A stretch of DNA of 64,000 bases from DASZUK01 sp963745595 (GCA_963745595.1 CAVUYB010000010.1:248001-312000); one strand, 5' to 3'. Positions 33,402-43,194 are shown, numbered from the stretch's first letter. Program-made: numbers and translations. The notes: generated by a model from the letters alone, not told the origin.

Positions 33402-34104
33402 CGCGGAGCTCCTGCCAGGCGTTCCGGGCGGCTTCCTGCTCGGCGTCCTTCTTGGACGAGCCCTCGCCGGTGCCTCGGACGACGCCGCCGACGAGCACCT
33501 CGGCGACGTAATGGCGGTCGTGGTCCGGCCCGGAGCCGGCGATCGCGTACCGGGGGACGCCGTCGCCCTGGCGGACGGTCAGCTCCTGCAGCCGGCTCTT
33601 GTGGTCGAAGTCGTCCGGCTCGGCGGCGGCATGGACGAGGCGCTCACCGACCAGTTGGAGGACCAGCGACCGGGCGGCCTCCCAGCCGGCGTCGAGGTAG
33701 ACCGCGCCGATCACGGCCTCGAAGGCGTCGGCCAGGATCGACGCCTTGGTCCGCCCGCCGGAGGCCTCCTCGCCCCGTCCGAGCAGCAGCACCTCGCCGA
33801 CGCCGAGCTCGTCGGCCATCTCGGCGAGGACCCGGGCGTTGACGACGGCGGCGCGCATCTTGGCCAGCTGCCCCTCGGGCACGTCGGGGTAGAGCCGGTA
33901 GCTGTGCTCGGCCACGACGAGGCCGAGCACGGCGTCGCCGAGGAACTCGAGGCGCTCGTTCGACGGGGCGCCGTCCTGCTCGCCGCACCAGCTGCGGTGC
34001 GACAGGGCCTGGTGCAGCAGGCCAGGGTCGGCGAAGTCGTGGGCCAGCCGCTCTGCCAGTCCGGCGCCCCCCATCGCGGCCGTGGTCGACGATGGGCCGG
34101 TCAA
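33394..34104 (-). CDS. rnc: ribonuclease III
   Basis: 236 aa. The catalytic signature ERLEFLGDAVLGLVVAEHSY is intact, with the second acidic site at ASILADAFEAVIGAVYLDAGW, and a C-terminal dsRBD (SRLQELTVRQGDGVPRYAI to GEGSSKKDAEQEAARNAW). The listed start is a TTG overlapping the acpP stop (TTGA); an ATG at 34074 is an alternative. RNase III processes rRNA and structured mRNAs. Confidence 0.95.
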   Translation of the reverse strand: MTGPSSTTAAMGGAGLAERLAHDFADPGLLHQALSHRSWCGEQDGAPSNERLEFLGDAVLGLVVAEHSYRLYPDVPEGQLAKMRAAVVNARVLAEMADELGVGEVLLLGRGEEASGGRTKASILADAFEAVIGAVYLDAGWEAARSLVLQLVGERLVHAAAEPDDFDHKSRLQELTVRQGDGVPRYAIAGSGPDHDRHYVAEVLVGGVVRGTGEGSSKKDAEQEAARNAWQELRDA

Positions 34105-34397
34105 TCGGCCCCGAGCTTGGCGACCACGTAGTCGACCGCGTCACGGACCGTCCGGAGGTCCTCGAGGTCCTCGTCGTCGATCCGGAAGCCGACGGTGCGC
34201 TCGCCGAGCTCCTCCTCCAGGGCCTCGACCAGCTCGATCAGGGCGAGGGAGTCGGCGTCGAGGTCCTCGGCGAACGACGATCCCTCGGTGATCCGGGCCG
34301 GGTCGGTCTCCAAGATGTCGGCCAGCTGGTCCCGGATCAGCTCGAAGACGCCCTGGCGGTCGAGGGGGCCTCGGTCGATATGGGTCTCTGCGGGCAC
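34101..34397 (-). CDS. acpP: acyl carrier protein
   Basis: 98 aa from the GTG at 34397 with GGAG a few bases upstream. The phosphopantetheine site is present in FAEDLDADSLALIELVEALEE (Ser in DSL), followed by the acidic IDDEDLEDLRTV helix. An N-terminal extension of about 20 residues (MPAETHIDRGPLDRQ) is longer than in typical ACP. It lies between plsX and rnc, the standard position in actinobacteria. Confidence 0.92.
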   Translation of the reverse strand: MPAETHIDRGPLDRQGVFELIRDQLADILETDPARITEGSSFAEDLDADSLALIELVEALEEELGERTVGFRIDDEDLEDLRTVRDAVDYVVAKLGAD

Positions 34398-34473
34398 GTG
34401 GGCTCCAGGCTCTTCGGGAACGGTTGGCCCCGCATGATACCGGCCGCCGGGTCCGACAGGAGCACCGCCGGGG

Positions 34474-35490
34474 TCAGGCCGGGGCGACAGCGGCCGCGAG
34501 CTGGTCGACGAGGCCGCCTTTGGCCAGGTCGTGGGCGACGCGGATGGCGTTGACGATGGCCGTCGCCGACGACGAGCCGTGGCTGATGACGCAGACGCCG
34601 TCGACCCCGAGCAGCATCGCCCCACCGGTGTTCTCCGGGTCGAACTCGGCGGCGATCGGCAGCAGGTGCGGGAGCAGCACCTCGGCGGCGGCCTTCGTGG
34701 CGTCGTCGGTGCCGAACACCCCCCAGAGCGTCTCGAGCAGGAAGCGCAGCGACCCCTCGAGCGACTTGAGCGTGACGTTGCCGGTGAAGCCGTCGGTGAC
34801 GACGACGTCGGCCGGCGACGGCAGCAGGTCGCGACCCTCGACGTTGCCGACGAACCGCACGCCGGCGTCGGGGTCGGCCAGGAGGGCATGGGCCTCTTTG
34901 ACGAGCGGAGTGCCCTTGGTCGGCTCCTCGCCGATCGAGAGCAGGCCGACGGACGGGTCGTCGATGCCGTAGCGGGCGGCCACGTAGGCCGCGCCCATCT
35001 GGGCGAACTGGACGAGCATGGCCGAGGTGCACTCGGCGTTGGCTCCGGCGTCGACGAGCACGGCCGGGGCCCGACCGAGCCGGGGCATCGGGGTGGCGAT
35101 GCACGGTCGCACGACGCCGGGGAGGCGGCCCATCCGGAGCAGGGCAGACGCCATCGTGGCCCCGGTGTTCCCGGCGCTGACCATCGCCGAGGCCCGGCCG
35201 TCGCGGACGAGCTCGGCCACCCGGACGAGCGACGAGTCCTTCTTGCGCCGGACGCCCTGCGCGGGGTCCTCGTGCATGGCGATGACCTCGGTGCACGGGA
35301 CGAGGTCGAGGCCGGCGGTGTCACCGACCTGGTCGGGCGGCCCGACGAGCACGACCGGGATCCCTTCGTCGGCCGCCCGACGGGCCCCGGCGACGATCTC
35401 GCCCGGGGCCTGGTCGCCGCCGATGGCGTCGACGGCTACCGGAAGGCTGGCCAGCGCCTCTTTCGAGGGGCGCTGGGCCTTCTGACTCAC
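34474..35490 (-). CDS. plsX: phosphate acyltransferase PlsX
   Basis: 338 aa. Conserved segments: LPVAVDAIGGDQAPGEIVAG, ASAMVSAGNTGATMASALL, LVDAGANAECTSAMLVQFA, and VVVTDGFTGNVTLKSLEGSL. PlsX converts acyl-ACP to acyl-phosphate for phospholipid synthesis. Next to rpmF (start 1 bp after its stop region) and acpP, as in most bacteria. Confidence 0.96.
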   Translation of the reverse strand: MSQKAQRPSKEALASLPVAVDAIGGDQAPGEIVAGARRAADEGIPVVLVGPPDQVGDTAGLDLVPCTEVIAMHEDPAQGVRRKKDSSLVRVAELVRDGRASAMVSAGNTGATMASALLRMGRLPGVVRPCIATPMPRLGRAPAVLVDAGANAECTSAMLVQFAQMGAAYVAARYGIDDPSVGLLSIGEEPTKGTPLVKEAHALLADPDAGVRFVGNVEGRDLLPSPADVVVTDGFTGNVTLKSLEGSLRFLLETLWGVFGTDDATKAAAEVLLPHLLPIAAEFDPENTGGAMLLGVDGVCVISHGSSSATAIVNAIRVAHDLAKGGLVDQLAAAVAPA

Positions 35491-35491
35491 G

Positions 35492-35671
35492 TCAGTCGAC
35501 CTCGACGGCCTGCCGACCCTTGTACCAACCGCAGTTGGGGCAGACGACGTGCGGGAGCTTGGCCTCGTGGCAGTGCGGGCAGACGCTGCGCGGCGGCAGC
35601 TCGAGGCGCCAGTTGGCGGCCTGCCGGCTGCGGCCCTTGGCCTTGGATGTCTTCTTCTTCGGGACGGCCAT
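35492..35671 (-). CDS. rpmF: 50S ribosomal protein L32
   Basis: 59 aa, starting MAVPKKKTSKAKGRSRQA and with the zinc-binding cysteines CPHCHEAKLPHVVCPNCGW (CxxC...CxxC). This is the zinc-containing (C+) form of L32. The yceD gene precedes it and plsX follows immediately. Confidence 0.96.
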   Translation of the reverse strand: MAVPKKKTSKAKGRSRQAANWRLELPPRSVCPHCHEAKLPHVVCPNCGWYKGRQAVEVD

Positions 35672-35744
35672 CGTCAGCTCTCCAGGATCGTGCTCGCTCC
35701 GGCGGCCGGACGACCCGCAGGTGGGTCGGTCTCGCCGGGCCGAC

Positions 35745-36275
35745 CTACTGGGCCGGCCGGAGCACGTCGAGATTAGCCCAACGCGGGTCCCTCGGCGCCA
35801 CGCAGCCGCAGTCCTCGTGGTTGCGATCGGCCCCGCAGGTCGAACAGAGGCCGCGGCAGCCGTCCTGGCAGAGCGGGGCCAGCGGCAGCTCGAGCACGAT
35901 CGCGTCGCGGACCATCGGGGCCAGGTCGAGGGCGTCGTCGACGATCGGGTACGCCTCGTCGTCCTCCGCGGCCGGCCGCTCGACGAACCGCTCGCGGACG
36001 CCGATGGCGAGCTCACCGTCGACCGGGACGGCACAGCGCCGGCAGGCGCCGCGCCACGGCGCGCTGACGGTCCCGGTGACCATGACGCCGCCGATGAACG
36101 ACTCGAGCACGACGTCGCAGGTCACCTCGGCCTCGTCGGGCACCACGCTGTCGGCGGTCGACCGGCCGACGATGACGTGGTCCGGATCGATCGGGCCCCG
36201 GCGAACCTCGTGCCACCGGGCCCCGGTGACACGCCGAAGTCGAGCGACGTGGACTACGAAGGGGTGCTCGGGCAT
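35745..36275 (-). CDS. YceD family (DUF177) protein
   Basis: 176 aa. Contains the family core VTGTVSAPWRGACRRCAVPVDGEL, and a Cys-rich end LCQDGCRGLCSTCGADRNHEDCGC that may bind zinc. It is found just upstream of rpmF in nearly all bacteria and in plants helps 23S rRNA accumulation; the bacterial role is still unclear. The position here is the standard one. Confidence 0.9.
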   Translation of the reverse strand: MPEHPFVVHVARLRRVTGARWHEVRRGPIDPDHVIVGRSTADSVVPDEAEVTCDVVLESFIGGVMVTGTVSAPWRGACRRCAVPVDGELAIGVRERFVERPAAEDDEAYPIVDDALDLAPMVRDAIVLELPLAPLCQDGCRGLCSTCGADRNHEDCGCVAPRDPRWANLDVLRPAQ

Positions 36276-36371
36276 CGCCAGCCTCCTCTCCCTCTCGACT
36301 CTCCCTCACCGTCGACCGGGGATCGGCCGCCGCCGGGCCGGCCCGGAGCGGGCCGGGCCGCCGGAGCCGGC

Positions 36372-36956
36372 CTACGCCAGGTCCTGGTCGAAGAACCCAT
36401 CCTCGGTACTGTCGTCCTCTCGGCCACCGGGGACCGGCACCGGGACCGGCTCGGCCGGCGGTGCGGTCGCCTGCAGCTTCGCCCGGCCGGCTTGGACGGT
36501 CCGCACGATCCGCTCGAGCACGATCTCCATCCCGGCCAACTTCTGGTCGCAGTAGTCCTCGGCCTCGTGGCGCATCCGCCGGGCCTCTTCGTTGGCGTCG
36601 TCGAGGATGCGCTGCGCGACCTGGTTGGCCTGGCGGACGACCTCGGTGCGCGAGACCATGCGCTCGGCCTGGGCCCGGACGTCGTCCATCAACGCCTCGG
36701 CCTCGCGCTCGCGCTCGGCCATGAACTCGGCCCGCTCGCGGAGCAGCCAGCGGGCCTCCCGCAGCTCGTCCGGCAGCCGCTCGAGGGCCTCGGAGAGCAG
36801 GTCGACGATCTCGTCCCGGGAGACGAGGACGGACGCGGACAGCGGCATCGCCTTGGCCGTGTTGACGACGTCGACGACCCGGTGGATCAGGCCCTCCGAG
36901 TCCAGGTCGTCGGCCGTGTCGGGGCCTTCGGGGGCATCCTCGAAGAGATCGGTCAT
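36372..36956 (-). CDS. sepIVA: DivIVA-like cell-division protein (SepIVA-like)
   Basis: 194 aa. An acidic N terminus, then a long coiled coil from about residue 22 to 160 with DELREARWLLRERAEFMAERE and NQVAQRILDDANEEARRMRH, followed by a Pro-rich tail (AEPVPVPVPGG). In mycobacteria the corresponding gene between coaD and the yceD region encodes SepIVA, an essential septation protein with a DivIVA-like fold. The start overlaps the coaD stop by four bases. Symbol is given by synteny and fold, not by close identity. Confidence 0.7.
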   Translation of the reverse strand: MTDLFEDAPEGPDTADDLDSEGLIHRVVDVVNTAKAMPLSASVLVSRDEIVDLLSEALERLPDELREARWLLRERAEFMAEREREAEALMDDVRAQAERMVSRTEVVRQANQVAQRILDDANEEARRMRHEAEDYCDQKLAGMEIVLERIVRTVQAGRAKLQATAPPAEPVPVPVPGGREDDSTEDGFFDQDLA

Positions 36957-37483
36957 CGTGCCTCTCCTTCGTCGGCGGTCCGATCGGCTTCGTCGGCGGT
37001 GCCGACTTCGGCGAACTTCTTCTCCAACCGCTCCACGACGATCCTGGGCACGAACGCGGAGACGTCACCGCCGAAGCGGGCGACCTCGCGGAGCAGGCGA
37101 GAGGCGATGAACGAATGGGCCGAGCTGGTCGGGATGAAGACCGTCTCGACCCCGGAGAGCTGCCGGTTCATCTGGGCCATCTGCAGCTCGTTCTCGAAGT
37201 CGGAGACCGCCCGGAGGCCCTTGACGATGGCCGACGCGCCGACGTCGCGGGCGACGTTCACGACGAGCGTGCTGACCGACTCGGTCCGCACGCCGGGCAG
37301 GTGGCCGAGCGACTCCTCGAGCATCTCCCGACGCTCTTCCAGCGTGAACAGCGGGGCGTTTTTCTGCGGGTTCCGGACGACGGCCACGACGACCTCGTCG
37401 AAGAGCCGCGCCGCCCTCTCGACCACCTCGAGGTGGCCGTTGTGGAAGGGGTCGAACGAGCCGGGGAGGAGGGCGACCCTCAC
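36953..37483 (-). CDS. coaD: phosphopantetheine adenylyltransferase
   Basis: 176 aa. MRVALLPGSFDPFHNGHLEVVERA contains the T/HxGH-type nucleotidyltransferase motif, followed by VAVVRNPQKNAPLF, KGLRAVSDFENELQMAQMN and FIPTSSAHSFIASRLLREVARFGG. It makes dephospho-CoA. The C-terminal tail (TADEADRTADEGEAR) is an acidic extension. The start overlaps the rsmD stop by four bases. Confidence 0.96.
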   Translation of the reverse strand: MRVALLPGSFDPFHNGHLEVVERAARLFDEVVVAVVRNPQKNAPLFTLEERREMLEESLGHLPGVRTESVSTLVVNVARDVGASAIVKGLRAVSDFENELQMAQMNRQLSGVETVFIPTSSAHSFIASRLLREVARFGGDVSAFVPRIVVERLEKKFAEVGTADEADRTADEGEAR

Positions 37484-38055
37484 GAGACGGGCGCCGGCGC
37501 CGCGGCGCGGGCGGGGGTTGTTGCGGGGGGTGCTGCAGGCGTCAGGCGAGCCACGGTGACGAGCGTACCGCCGTAGCGGCGGGCTCTATGGACAGCCCAG
37601 CCGGCCGGCACGTCGACCTCGTGGGCCGACTCGAGCACCGCGACGGCCGCTCGCAGCGAGCCGAGCAGCGTCGTCCAGTCGCCGAACGCGTACGGCGGGT
37701 CGCAGAGGGCGACGTCGACCGGCGGGCACCGCGAGAGCCAACCGGGCAGCTCCGCCCGGACCACCGTGACCGACCGACCGGCCAGGCCGGTGGCAGCCAG
37801 GTTGGCCCGTACGGCCTCGAGCGCCGCGGTGTCGTGGTCGACGAACGTGACGTCCGCCGCTCCTCGCGACAGCGCCTCGGCCCCGAGGGCGCCGCTGCCG
37901 CAGAACAGGTCGACGACCGACGCGCCCTCGACCCCGCCCATCGACCCGAGGATGTCGAAGATGGACTCCCTCACCCGGTCCGACGTGGGGCGGACGCCGG
38001 CCGGCAGCCGCGCCGGGAGCTTCCGGCCCCGGCTGGATCCGCCGATCACGCGCAC
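37480..38055 (-). CDS. rsmD: 16S rRNA (guanine966-N2)-methyltransferase RsmD
   Basis: 191 aa. MRVIGGSSRGRKLPARLPAG and RPTSDRVRESIFDIL are family signatures. The SAM-binding VVDLFCGSGALGAEALSRGA and the DPPY motif in ALCDPPYAFGDW are intact. The usual rsmD-coaD pair is preserved. The C terminus overlaps coaD. Confidence 0.95.
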   Translation of the reverse strand: MRVIGGSSRGRKLPARLPAGVRPTSDRVRESIFDILGSMGGVEGASVVDLFCGSGALGAEALSRGAADVTFVDHDTAALEAVRANLAATGLAGRSVTVVRAELPGWLSRCPPVDVALCDPPYAFGDWTTLLGSLRAAVAVLESAHEVDVPAGWAVHRARRYGGTLVTVARLTPAAPPATTPARAAAPAPVS

Positions 38056-38181
38056 GTCACTACCGTACCGCCAACCGGTCGCTCGTCGGACGACCCCCGG
38101 CGGGTGTCGAGGAACTTTTTTGGATGAACGAGGGACACCGGCGACGTTCGCTGTGTCGGCGTTCGCCCGACCACCGGCGAC

Positions 38182-38571
38182 TCAGACCCGAACGACCTCG
38201 ACGCCCCCGATGTCGGGGTAGTCGGCGTCCTGGGTGATCACCGGAACCCCGAGAACGACCGCGGTGGCGGCAATCCAGGAGTCGTTCACCGGCATCCGGC
38301 GCCCGGCATCGCGCAGGGCCAGCCGCAGCGCCGCCCACGCGTCAGCTACTTCGATGTCCACCGGCACGGGGTCGAGGGCCAACGCCCTCGTCAGGGTGCG
38401 CAACCGCCGCACCCTGGTCGGGCTGTCGGCGGCCGCCAGGACACCGGCCCGCAGTTCGCCGATGGTGACGACCGACACCGCCAGGTCGTCCGGCAGAGCC
38501 GCGACGTCGAGCGGCCGGCCGGACTCGCCGGCGACGAACACGGTCGTATCGGCCAGGCCTCGGGTCACCAT
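38182..38571 (-). CDS. VapC-type PIN-domain toxin
   Basis: 129 aa PIN ribonuclease: first Asp in GLADTTVFVAGESGRP, Glu in SVVTIGELRAGVL, and the later acidic pair in NDSWIAATAVVLGVPVITQDADY (Asp in NDSW and DAD). The start overlaps the end of the antitoxin gene by seven bases. The module sits between recG and rsmD, where most actinobacteria have none. Its target RNA is unknown. Confidence 0.88.
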   Translation of the reverse strand: MVTRGLADTTVFVAGESGRPLDVAALPDDLAVSVVTIGELRAGVLAAADSPTRVRRLRTLTRALALDPVPVDIEVADAWAALRLALRDAGRRMPVNDSWIAATAVVLGVPVITQDADYPDIGGVEVVRV

Positions 38572-38819
38572 CGAAGGTCGTCGGTGGTCTCGTCGCCGCG
38601 CAGGTCATCGAGATCAGCGAGGAGGCTCCGGTCCACCGGTTGCTCGACGAACAACCGGACGAAGGTGGCCTTGGCCATCCAGCGGCGTCCGGAAGCGACG
38701 GGACGGAGGACGGCCGCCGGGCGGCCGTCGACGGTGATCGTGACCTCGTCGCCGTTCTCCACCTTCTTCAGCACGCCCCGGGTGTCGTTGCGCAGCTCCC
38801 TGGATGCCACCTGGTCCAC
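38565..38819 (-). CDS. Phd/YefM-type antitoxin of the VapBC pair
   Basis: 84 aa. The N-terminal Phd/YefM fold is VASRELRNDTRGVLKKVENGDEVTITVDGRPAAVLRPV, ending with a toxin-binding tail (FVEQPVDRSLLADLDDLRG). The Phd fold paired with a PIN toxin is a common combination. An upstream 50-bp gap separates it from the recG stop. Confidence 0.88.
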   Translation of the reverse strand: MDQVASRELRNDTRGVLKKVENGDEVTITVDGRPAAVLRPVASGRRWMAKATFVRLFVEQPVDRSLLADLDDLRGDETTDDLRW

Positions 38820-38873
38820 GTAGCCATCGTAGCGAATATGCGACAGGTGCGACGCGGGACGGATCAGCGCCGG

Positions 38874-41169
38874 TCAGCTCTTGAAGAGGAACGCCTCCTC
38901 GTCGGGGTCCAAGAAGAGCTTGACCTCGTCGGCAAGCAGTGGGTGGTCGTCGAGCAGGGGGTCGTCCTCGGTGACGTCCTCGGCGACGGCTTTGGCGGCC
39001 GCCAGCAGGTCGGCGTCCCGGCGGAGCTTGGCCAGCTTGAGGTCGCTCCGGCCCTTCTGGCGGGACCCGAGGATCGTGCCCTCGCCGCGCAGCTCGAGGT
39101 CGACCTCGGCGAGCTCGAAGCCGTCGGTCGTCCGCTCCAGGGCGGCGAGCCGCTCGGCCGATTCGGGGGTGGCGCCGGTGCCGAGGAGGTAGCACCAGCT
39201 CGGCCAGCGAGCTACGGCCGACGCGGCCGCGGAGCTGGTGGAGCTGGGCGATGCCGAAGCGATCGGCGTCCTCGATGACGATGACGGTGGCCTCGGGGAC
39301 GTCGACGCCGACCTCGATCACGGTCGTCGCGACGAGCACGTCGATCTCACCGGAACGGAAGGCGGCCATCGCGGCCTCCTTGTCGGCCGCCGGCATCTGG
39401 CCGTGCAGGAGACCGAGGCGCAGGCCACCGAGGACGTCGACGGCGAGCCGGTCGAGCTCCTCGGTGGCCGACCGGGCCTGGACCCGCTCGGAGCCGTCGA
39501 CGAGCGGGCAGACGACGTACGCCCGGTGGCCGGCCGCGACCTCGTCGCGGACGCGCTGCCAGGCACCGAGCTCCTCGAGCTCGGTCCGGGCCCACGTCGT
39601 GTCGACCGGCGTCCGGCCGGGCGGAAGCTCCTTCAGCTCGACCATGTCGAGGTCGCCGAAGAGGACCATCGCCGCCGTCCGGGGAATCGGGGTGGCGGTC
39701 ATCACGAGCAGGTCGGGGTCGGCACCGCCGGTCCCGCCGTCCGAACCGCCGACGGTGACGGCGGCCTGGGCGACGACCGAGGACCGCCCCTTGTCGCGCA
39801 GGGCGGCGCGCTGCTCGACGCCGAAACGGTGCTGCTCGTCGATGACGACGACGCCGAGCGAGTGGAACTGCACGTCGTCGGTCAGCAGGGCATGCGTGCC
39901 GACGACGATGTCGACCGCGCCGGTGCGCAGCCCGTCGCGGAGGCGGGCGCGCTCGGCCGCGGTCGTCCGGTTGGTCAGGAGAGCGACGGCGACGGGCCGA
40001 TCGCCGCCGAGCCGGTCGGGGTCCGGGACGGTCAGGCCGTCGAGGAGGGCGCGGACGGCCATGTGGTGCTGCTCGGCGAGCACCTCGGTGGGGACCATCA
40101 GCGCGCCCTGGTGGCCGCCCTGGACGGCGGCGAGGAGGGCGGCGACGGCGACGACGGTCTTGCCGGAGCCGACGTCGCCTTGGAGGAGGCGGTGCATCGG
40201 CAGCGGGCCGGCGAGCTCGGCGAAGATCGAGGCGAGCGCCCGGCGCTGCGAGGTCGTGAGCTGGAAGGGCAGGCCGGCGAGGAACCGCTGCACGAGCGTC
40301 CGGTCGGTCCCGGGCAGGGCGGGCTGTTGCGGGCCGGCGCCGGGGGCCCGGGTACTGGCGACGACGTCGAGGGCGGAGACGGCGTGGCGGATGGCGCGGG
40401 CATCGGCCTCGAGGGCGCGGCGGCGCAGGACGAGGGCGAGCTGGAGGCGGAAGAGCTCGTCGAAGGCGAGCCGGCGCCGGGCGGGGGCGGTGGTGGCGAC
40501 GGTCTCGGGCAGGTGGATCCGCCACATGGCGTCGGTCCGGCCGATGAGGTCGAGCCGCTCGCGCCAGGCGTCGGGCAGCGGGTCGGCGAAGTCGCCGGCC
40601 CGGCGGATGGCCTGCTCGGCCCACTCGCCGACCTCCCAGCTGCTGAGGCCGGCCTTGCCGGAGGCGGGGTAGACGGGAATGACGCGGAGCGTCCGCCGGC
40701 GCCGGCCGTCGGCGTCGTCGTCGGTGGCGACGAGGACGTCGACGACGGGGTTCGTCATCTGCCGGGCCCCGCGGTACTCGTCGAGCTTGCCGAAGAAGAG
40801 CGCCTCGGTCCCGGCGACGAGCTGCTTGGCCCGCCACGGCTGGTTGAAGAAGACGACCTTCATCGTCCCGGTGCCGTCGTCGACCGCGAGCTCGACGAGC
40901 GACCGCCGGTTGCGGGTCCGGCGGGCGCTGACGCGACGGACGGTGGCGAGCACGACGGCCTCGTCGCCGACCGCGAGGTCGGCGAGATCGGCCTGGCGGC
41001 TGCGGTCGATGTACCGGTGCGGGTACGTCGTGAGGAGGTCGAAGACCGAGGCGATCCCCCAGTCCTCGAGGGCCTTCGCCTTCTTCTCGGAAAGCCGGTT
41101 GAGCCGGGTGATGGGAACGTCGGTCAGCTCCCGCAGGGTCCTCCCCGGAGGGTCCGGCCGGCCGCTCAC
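38874..41169 (-). CDS. recG: ATP-dependent DNA helicase RecG (apparent frameshift)
   Basis: GTG start at 41169 overlapping the DAK2-protein stop (GTGA), reading LRELTDVPITRLNRLSEKKAK. The wedge/OB domain, Walker A DVGSGKTVVAVAALLAA, DEQH box (VVVIDEQHRFGVEQR) and MTATPIPRTAAMVLFGDLD are present. After RVGRSSLA (about 39,205) the frame shifts: the correct continuation WCYLLGTGATPESAERLAA and the C-terminal LRGEGTILGSRQKGRSDLKLA to a TGA at 38874 are in another frame. RecG reverses stalled forks. Interpreted as an assembly indel. Confidence 0.94.
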
Positions 41170-42842
41170 TCGATCCCGAGCAGGTAGGGGTAGAGGGGCT
41201 GGCCGCCGTGGTGGACCTCGACGGCGACGTCGGGGTACTGGTCGTGCAGCCATTCGGTGACCCGGCGGGTCTCCGCCGGGGTCGCGCCTTCGCCCTCGAT
41301 GACGGTGAGCAGCTCGTGCTCGGGGCGGAGCAGCCGCTCGAGCAGAGCCATCGTCGCGCCGGCCGGCGAGCCAGCGACGGCGACGACGCCGTCGCGCGAC
41401 AGGCCGATCCAGTCGCCGGTCCGGACGGGCCCGGCGTCGGTCTCGCTGTCGCGGACGGCCTGGGTGACCTCGGCGGGGACGACGTGGCAGGCCGACGCGG
41501 CCATCGCCGCGCCGTTCACGTCCGCGCCGGCGCCGGGGTCGTAGGCGAGGAGGGCGGCGAACCCCTCGACGATGCTGCCGGTCGCCACGACGCGGACGAC
41601 CTTGTCGGTGAGCCCGTCGACCTGCTCGGCGACGGGCCGGATGTTCTTGTTGTTCGGGAGGACGACGACCTGATCGGACCCGACGGCCTCGACGGCCTCG
41701 AGCAGCTGGGCGGTCGACGGGTTCATCGACTGGCCGCCGCGCACGAGGTGGTGGACACCGAGCGAGCGAAAGATGCGGCCGACACCCTCGCCGGTGACGA
41801 CGGCGACGACCGCCGTGGTCGGCGGTGGCCCGGCCGGCTCGTCGACCACGCCGCCGGCGCCCTCGCGGACCCATCGCTCCTCCTCGACCTGCTCGGCGAG
41901 GTCGGTCACGCGGATCTCCCGCGGCCGGCCGGCGTCGAGCGCGGCCTCGATGGCGGCGCCGATGTCGTCGGTGTGGATGTGGCAGTTCCACAGGCCGTCG
42001 CCACCGACGACGACGATCGAGTCGCCGATTCCGGCCCAGACGTCCTTGAACGCAGGGATCGTGTCGTCGGGCGCGTCGAGGAGGTACATCACCTCGTAGC
42101 GCAGGTCGGTCACGGTCTCGCCGGCCGGGGTCGGGGCATCGGCGGCGAGGCCGCGGCCGGGGCCGACCGGGGCCGTCGCGTTGAACAGCTCGTCGGCGGC
42201 CGGCGGCTCGGGCAGGGCCCGGCCGTCGAGCACGGTGAGCACCGCGTCGAGCAGGAGCAGGTAGCCGGTCCCGCCGGCGTCGACGACGCCGGCCCGGGCG
42301 AGCACGTCGAGCATCTCGGGCGTCCGGGCGAGGGCGTCGGCCGCGGTGGCGCGAGCCCGCTCGACGACGTCGACGAGCTGGCCGCCGGCGGCCTGGCCGG
42401 CCATCGCCCCGTCGCCGGCGGCCCGGGCGACGGTGAGGATCGTCCCCTCGACCGGCCGGACGACGGCTTGACGGGCCAGGTCGCTGGCCAGCCGGAGCCC
42501 TTCGGCCAGGTCAGCCGGCCCGACCTCCTCGGTTCGGGCGAGCTGGCCGGCGATGCCGCGGAGGAGCTGGGAGAGGATGACGCCGGAGTTGCCGCGGGCC
42601 CCCATCAGGGACCCGTGGCTGACCGCCCGGCAGACGTCGGCCATGGCCGCCCGCTCGCCGAGGCCGTCGAGCTCCTTGACGACGGCCTCGAGCGTCAGCG
42701 CCATGTTCGTCCCGGTGTCGCCGTCGGGAACGGGGTAGACGTTGAGCCGGTTGATCGCCTGCTGGTGGTGGCGGAGGGCGTCCCGGTAGGCGACCATCGT
42801 GGCGCGAACGTCGTCCGCCACGAGGGCCATCGGGGCTGTCAT
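41166..42842 (-). CDS. DAK2 (DhaL)/DegV-type protein, FakA-like
   Basis: 558 aa. The N-terminal DhaL domain has NRLNVYPVPDGDTGTNMALTLE and SLMGARGNSGVILSQLLRG, the ATP and Mg sites of dihydroxyacetone-kinase-like proteins. The C-terminal part (GEGVGRIFRSLGVHHLVRGG and VVLPNNKNI) is the EDD/DAK-phosphatase-like domain. Gram-positive FakA/YloV proteins with this layout phosphorylate fatty acids bound to FakB (DegV) partners. It precedes recG and is divergent from rpmB, the usual place for this family. Confidence 0.9.
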   Translation of the reverse strand: MTAPMALVADDVRATMVAYRDALRHHQQAINRLNVYPVPDGDTGTNMALTLEAVVKELDGLGERAAMADVCRAVSHGSLMGARGNSGVILSQLLRGIAGQLARTEEVGPADLAEGLRLASDLARQAVVRPVEGTILTVARAAGDGAMAGQAAGGQLVDVVERARATAADALARTPEMLDVLARAGVVDAGGTGYLLLLDAVLTVLDGRALPEPPAADELFNATAPVGPGRGLAADAPTPAGETVTDLRYEVMYLLDAPDDTIPAFKDVWAGIGDSIVVVGGDGLWNCHIHTDDIGAAIEAALDAGRPREIRVTDLAEQVEEERWVREGAGGVVDEPAGPPPTTAVVAVVTGEGVGRIFRSLGVHHLVRGGQSMNPSTAQLLEAVEAVGSDQVVVLPNNKNIRPVAEQVDGLTDKVVRVVATGSIVEGFAALLAYDPGAGADVNGAAMAASACHVVPAEVTQAVRDSETDAGPVRTGDWIGLSRDGVVAVAGSPAGATMALLERLLRPEHELLTVIEGEGATPAETRRVTEWLHDQYPDVAVEVHHGGQPLYPYLLGIE

Positions 42843-42972
42843 GGCAGAGGATGCTAACCTTTGCGCCGTTCCCGACGGCTCCCGTGGCCGTCCCGGTGGT
42901 CCCGTCAGGTCCGGACCGCTCGAACGTCATTTCTCACCCCGGGCAACCGGCACCGAAGGAGGCAGCGGGCAC

Positions 42973-43194
42973 ATGGCAGCGGTATGCGAGGTCTGCGGCA
43001 AGAAGCCGTCGTTCGGCATGAGCCTGAGCCACTCCCACCGGCGGAACAAGCGGCGCTGGGACCCGAACATCCAGCGGGTCCGGGCGCTCGTCAACGGGTC
43101 GCCGAAGCGGCTGCACGTGTGCACGTCGTGCCTCCGGGCCGGCAAGGTGACGAAGCCACCGCGCCGGACCCCGGCCGCCACGACCGGGCAGTAG
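42973..43194 (+). CDS. rpmB: 50S ribosomal protein L28
   Basis: 73 aa from the ATG at 42973, just after GGAGGCAGCGGGCAC. It starts MAAVCEVCGKKPSFGMSLSH and contains SHSHRRNKRRWDPNIQRVRA and CTSCLRAGKVTK; the two CxxC pairs make it the zinc-type L28. Divergent from the DAK2 gene, as in many actinobacteria. Confidence 0.96.
   Translation: MAAVCEVCGKKPSFGMSLSHSHRRNKRRWDPNIQRVRALVNGSPKRLHVCTSCLRAGKVTKPPRRTPAATTGQ

Noticed and set aside
38060..38338. Extra minus-strand ORF downstream of vapC
   Set aside because: It overlaps vapC in another frame and has shadow-type composition.
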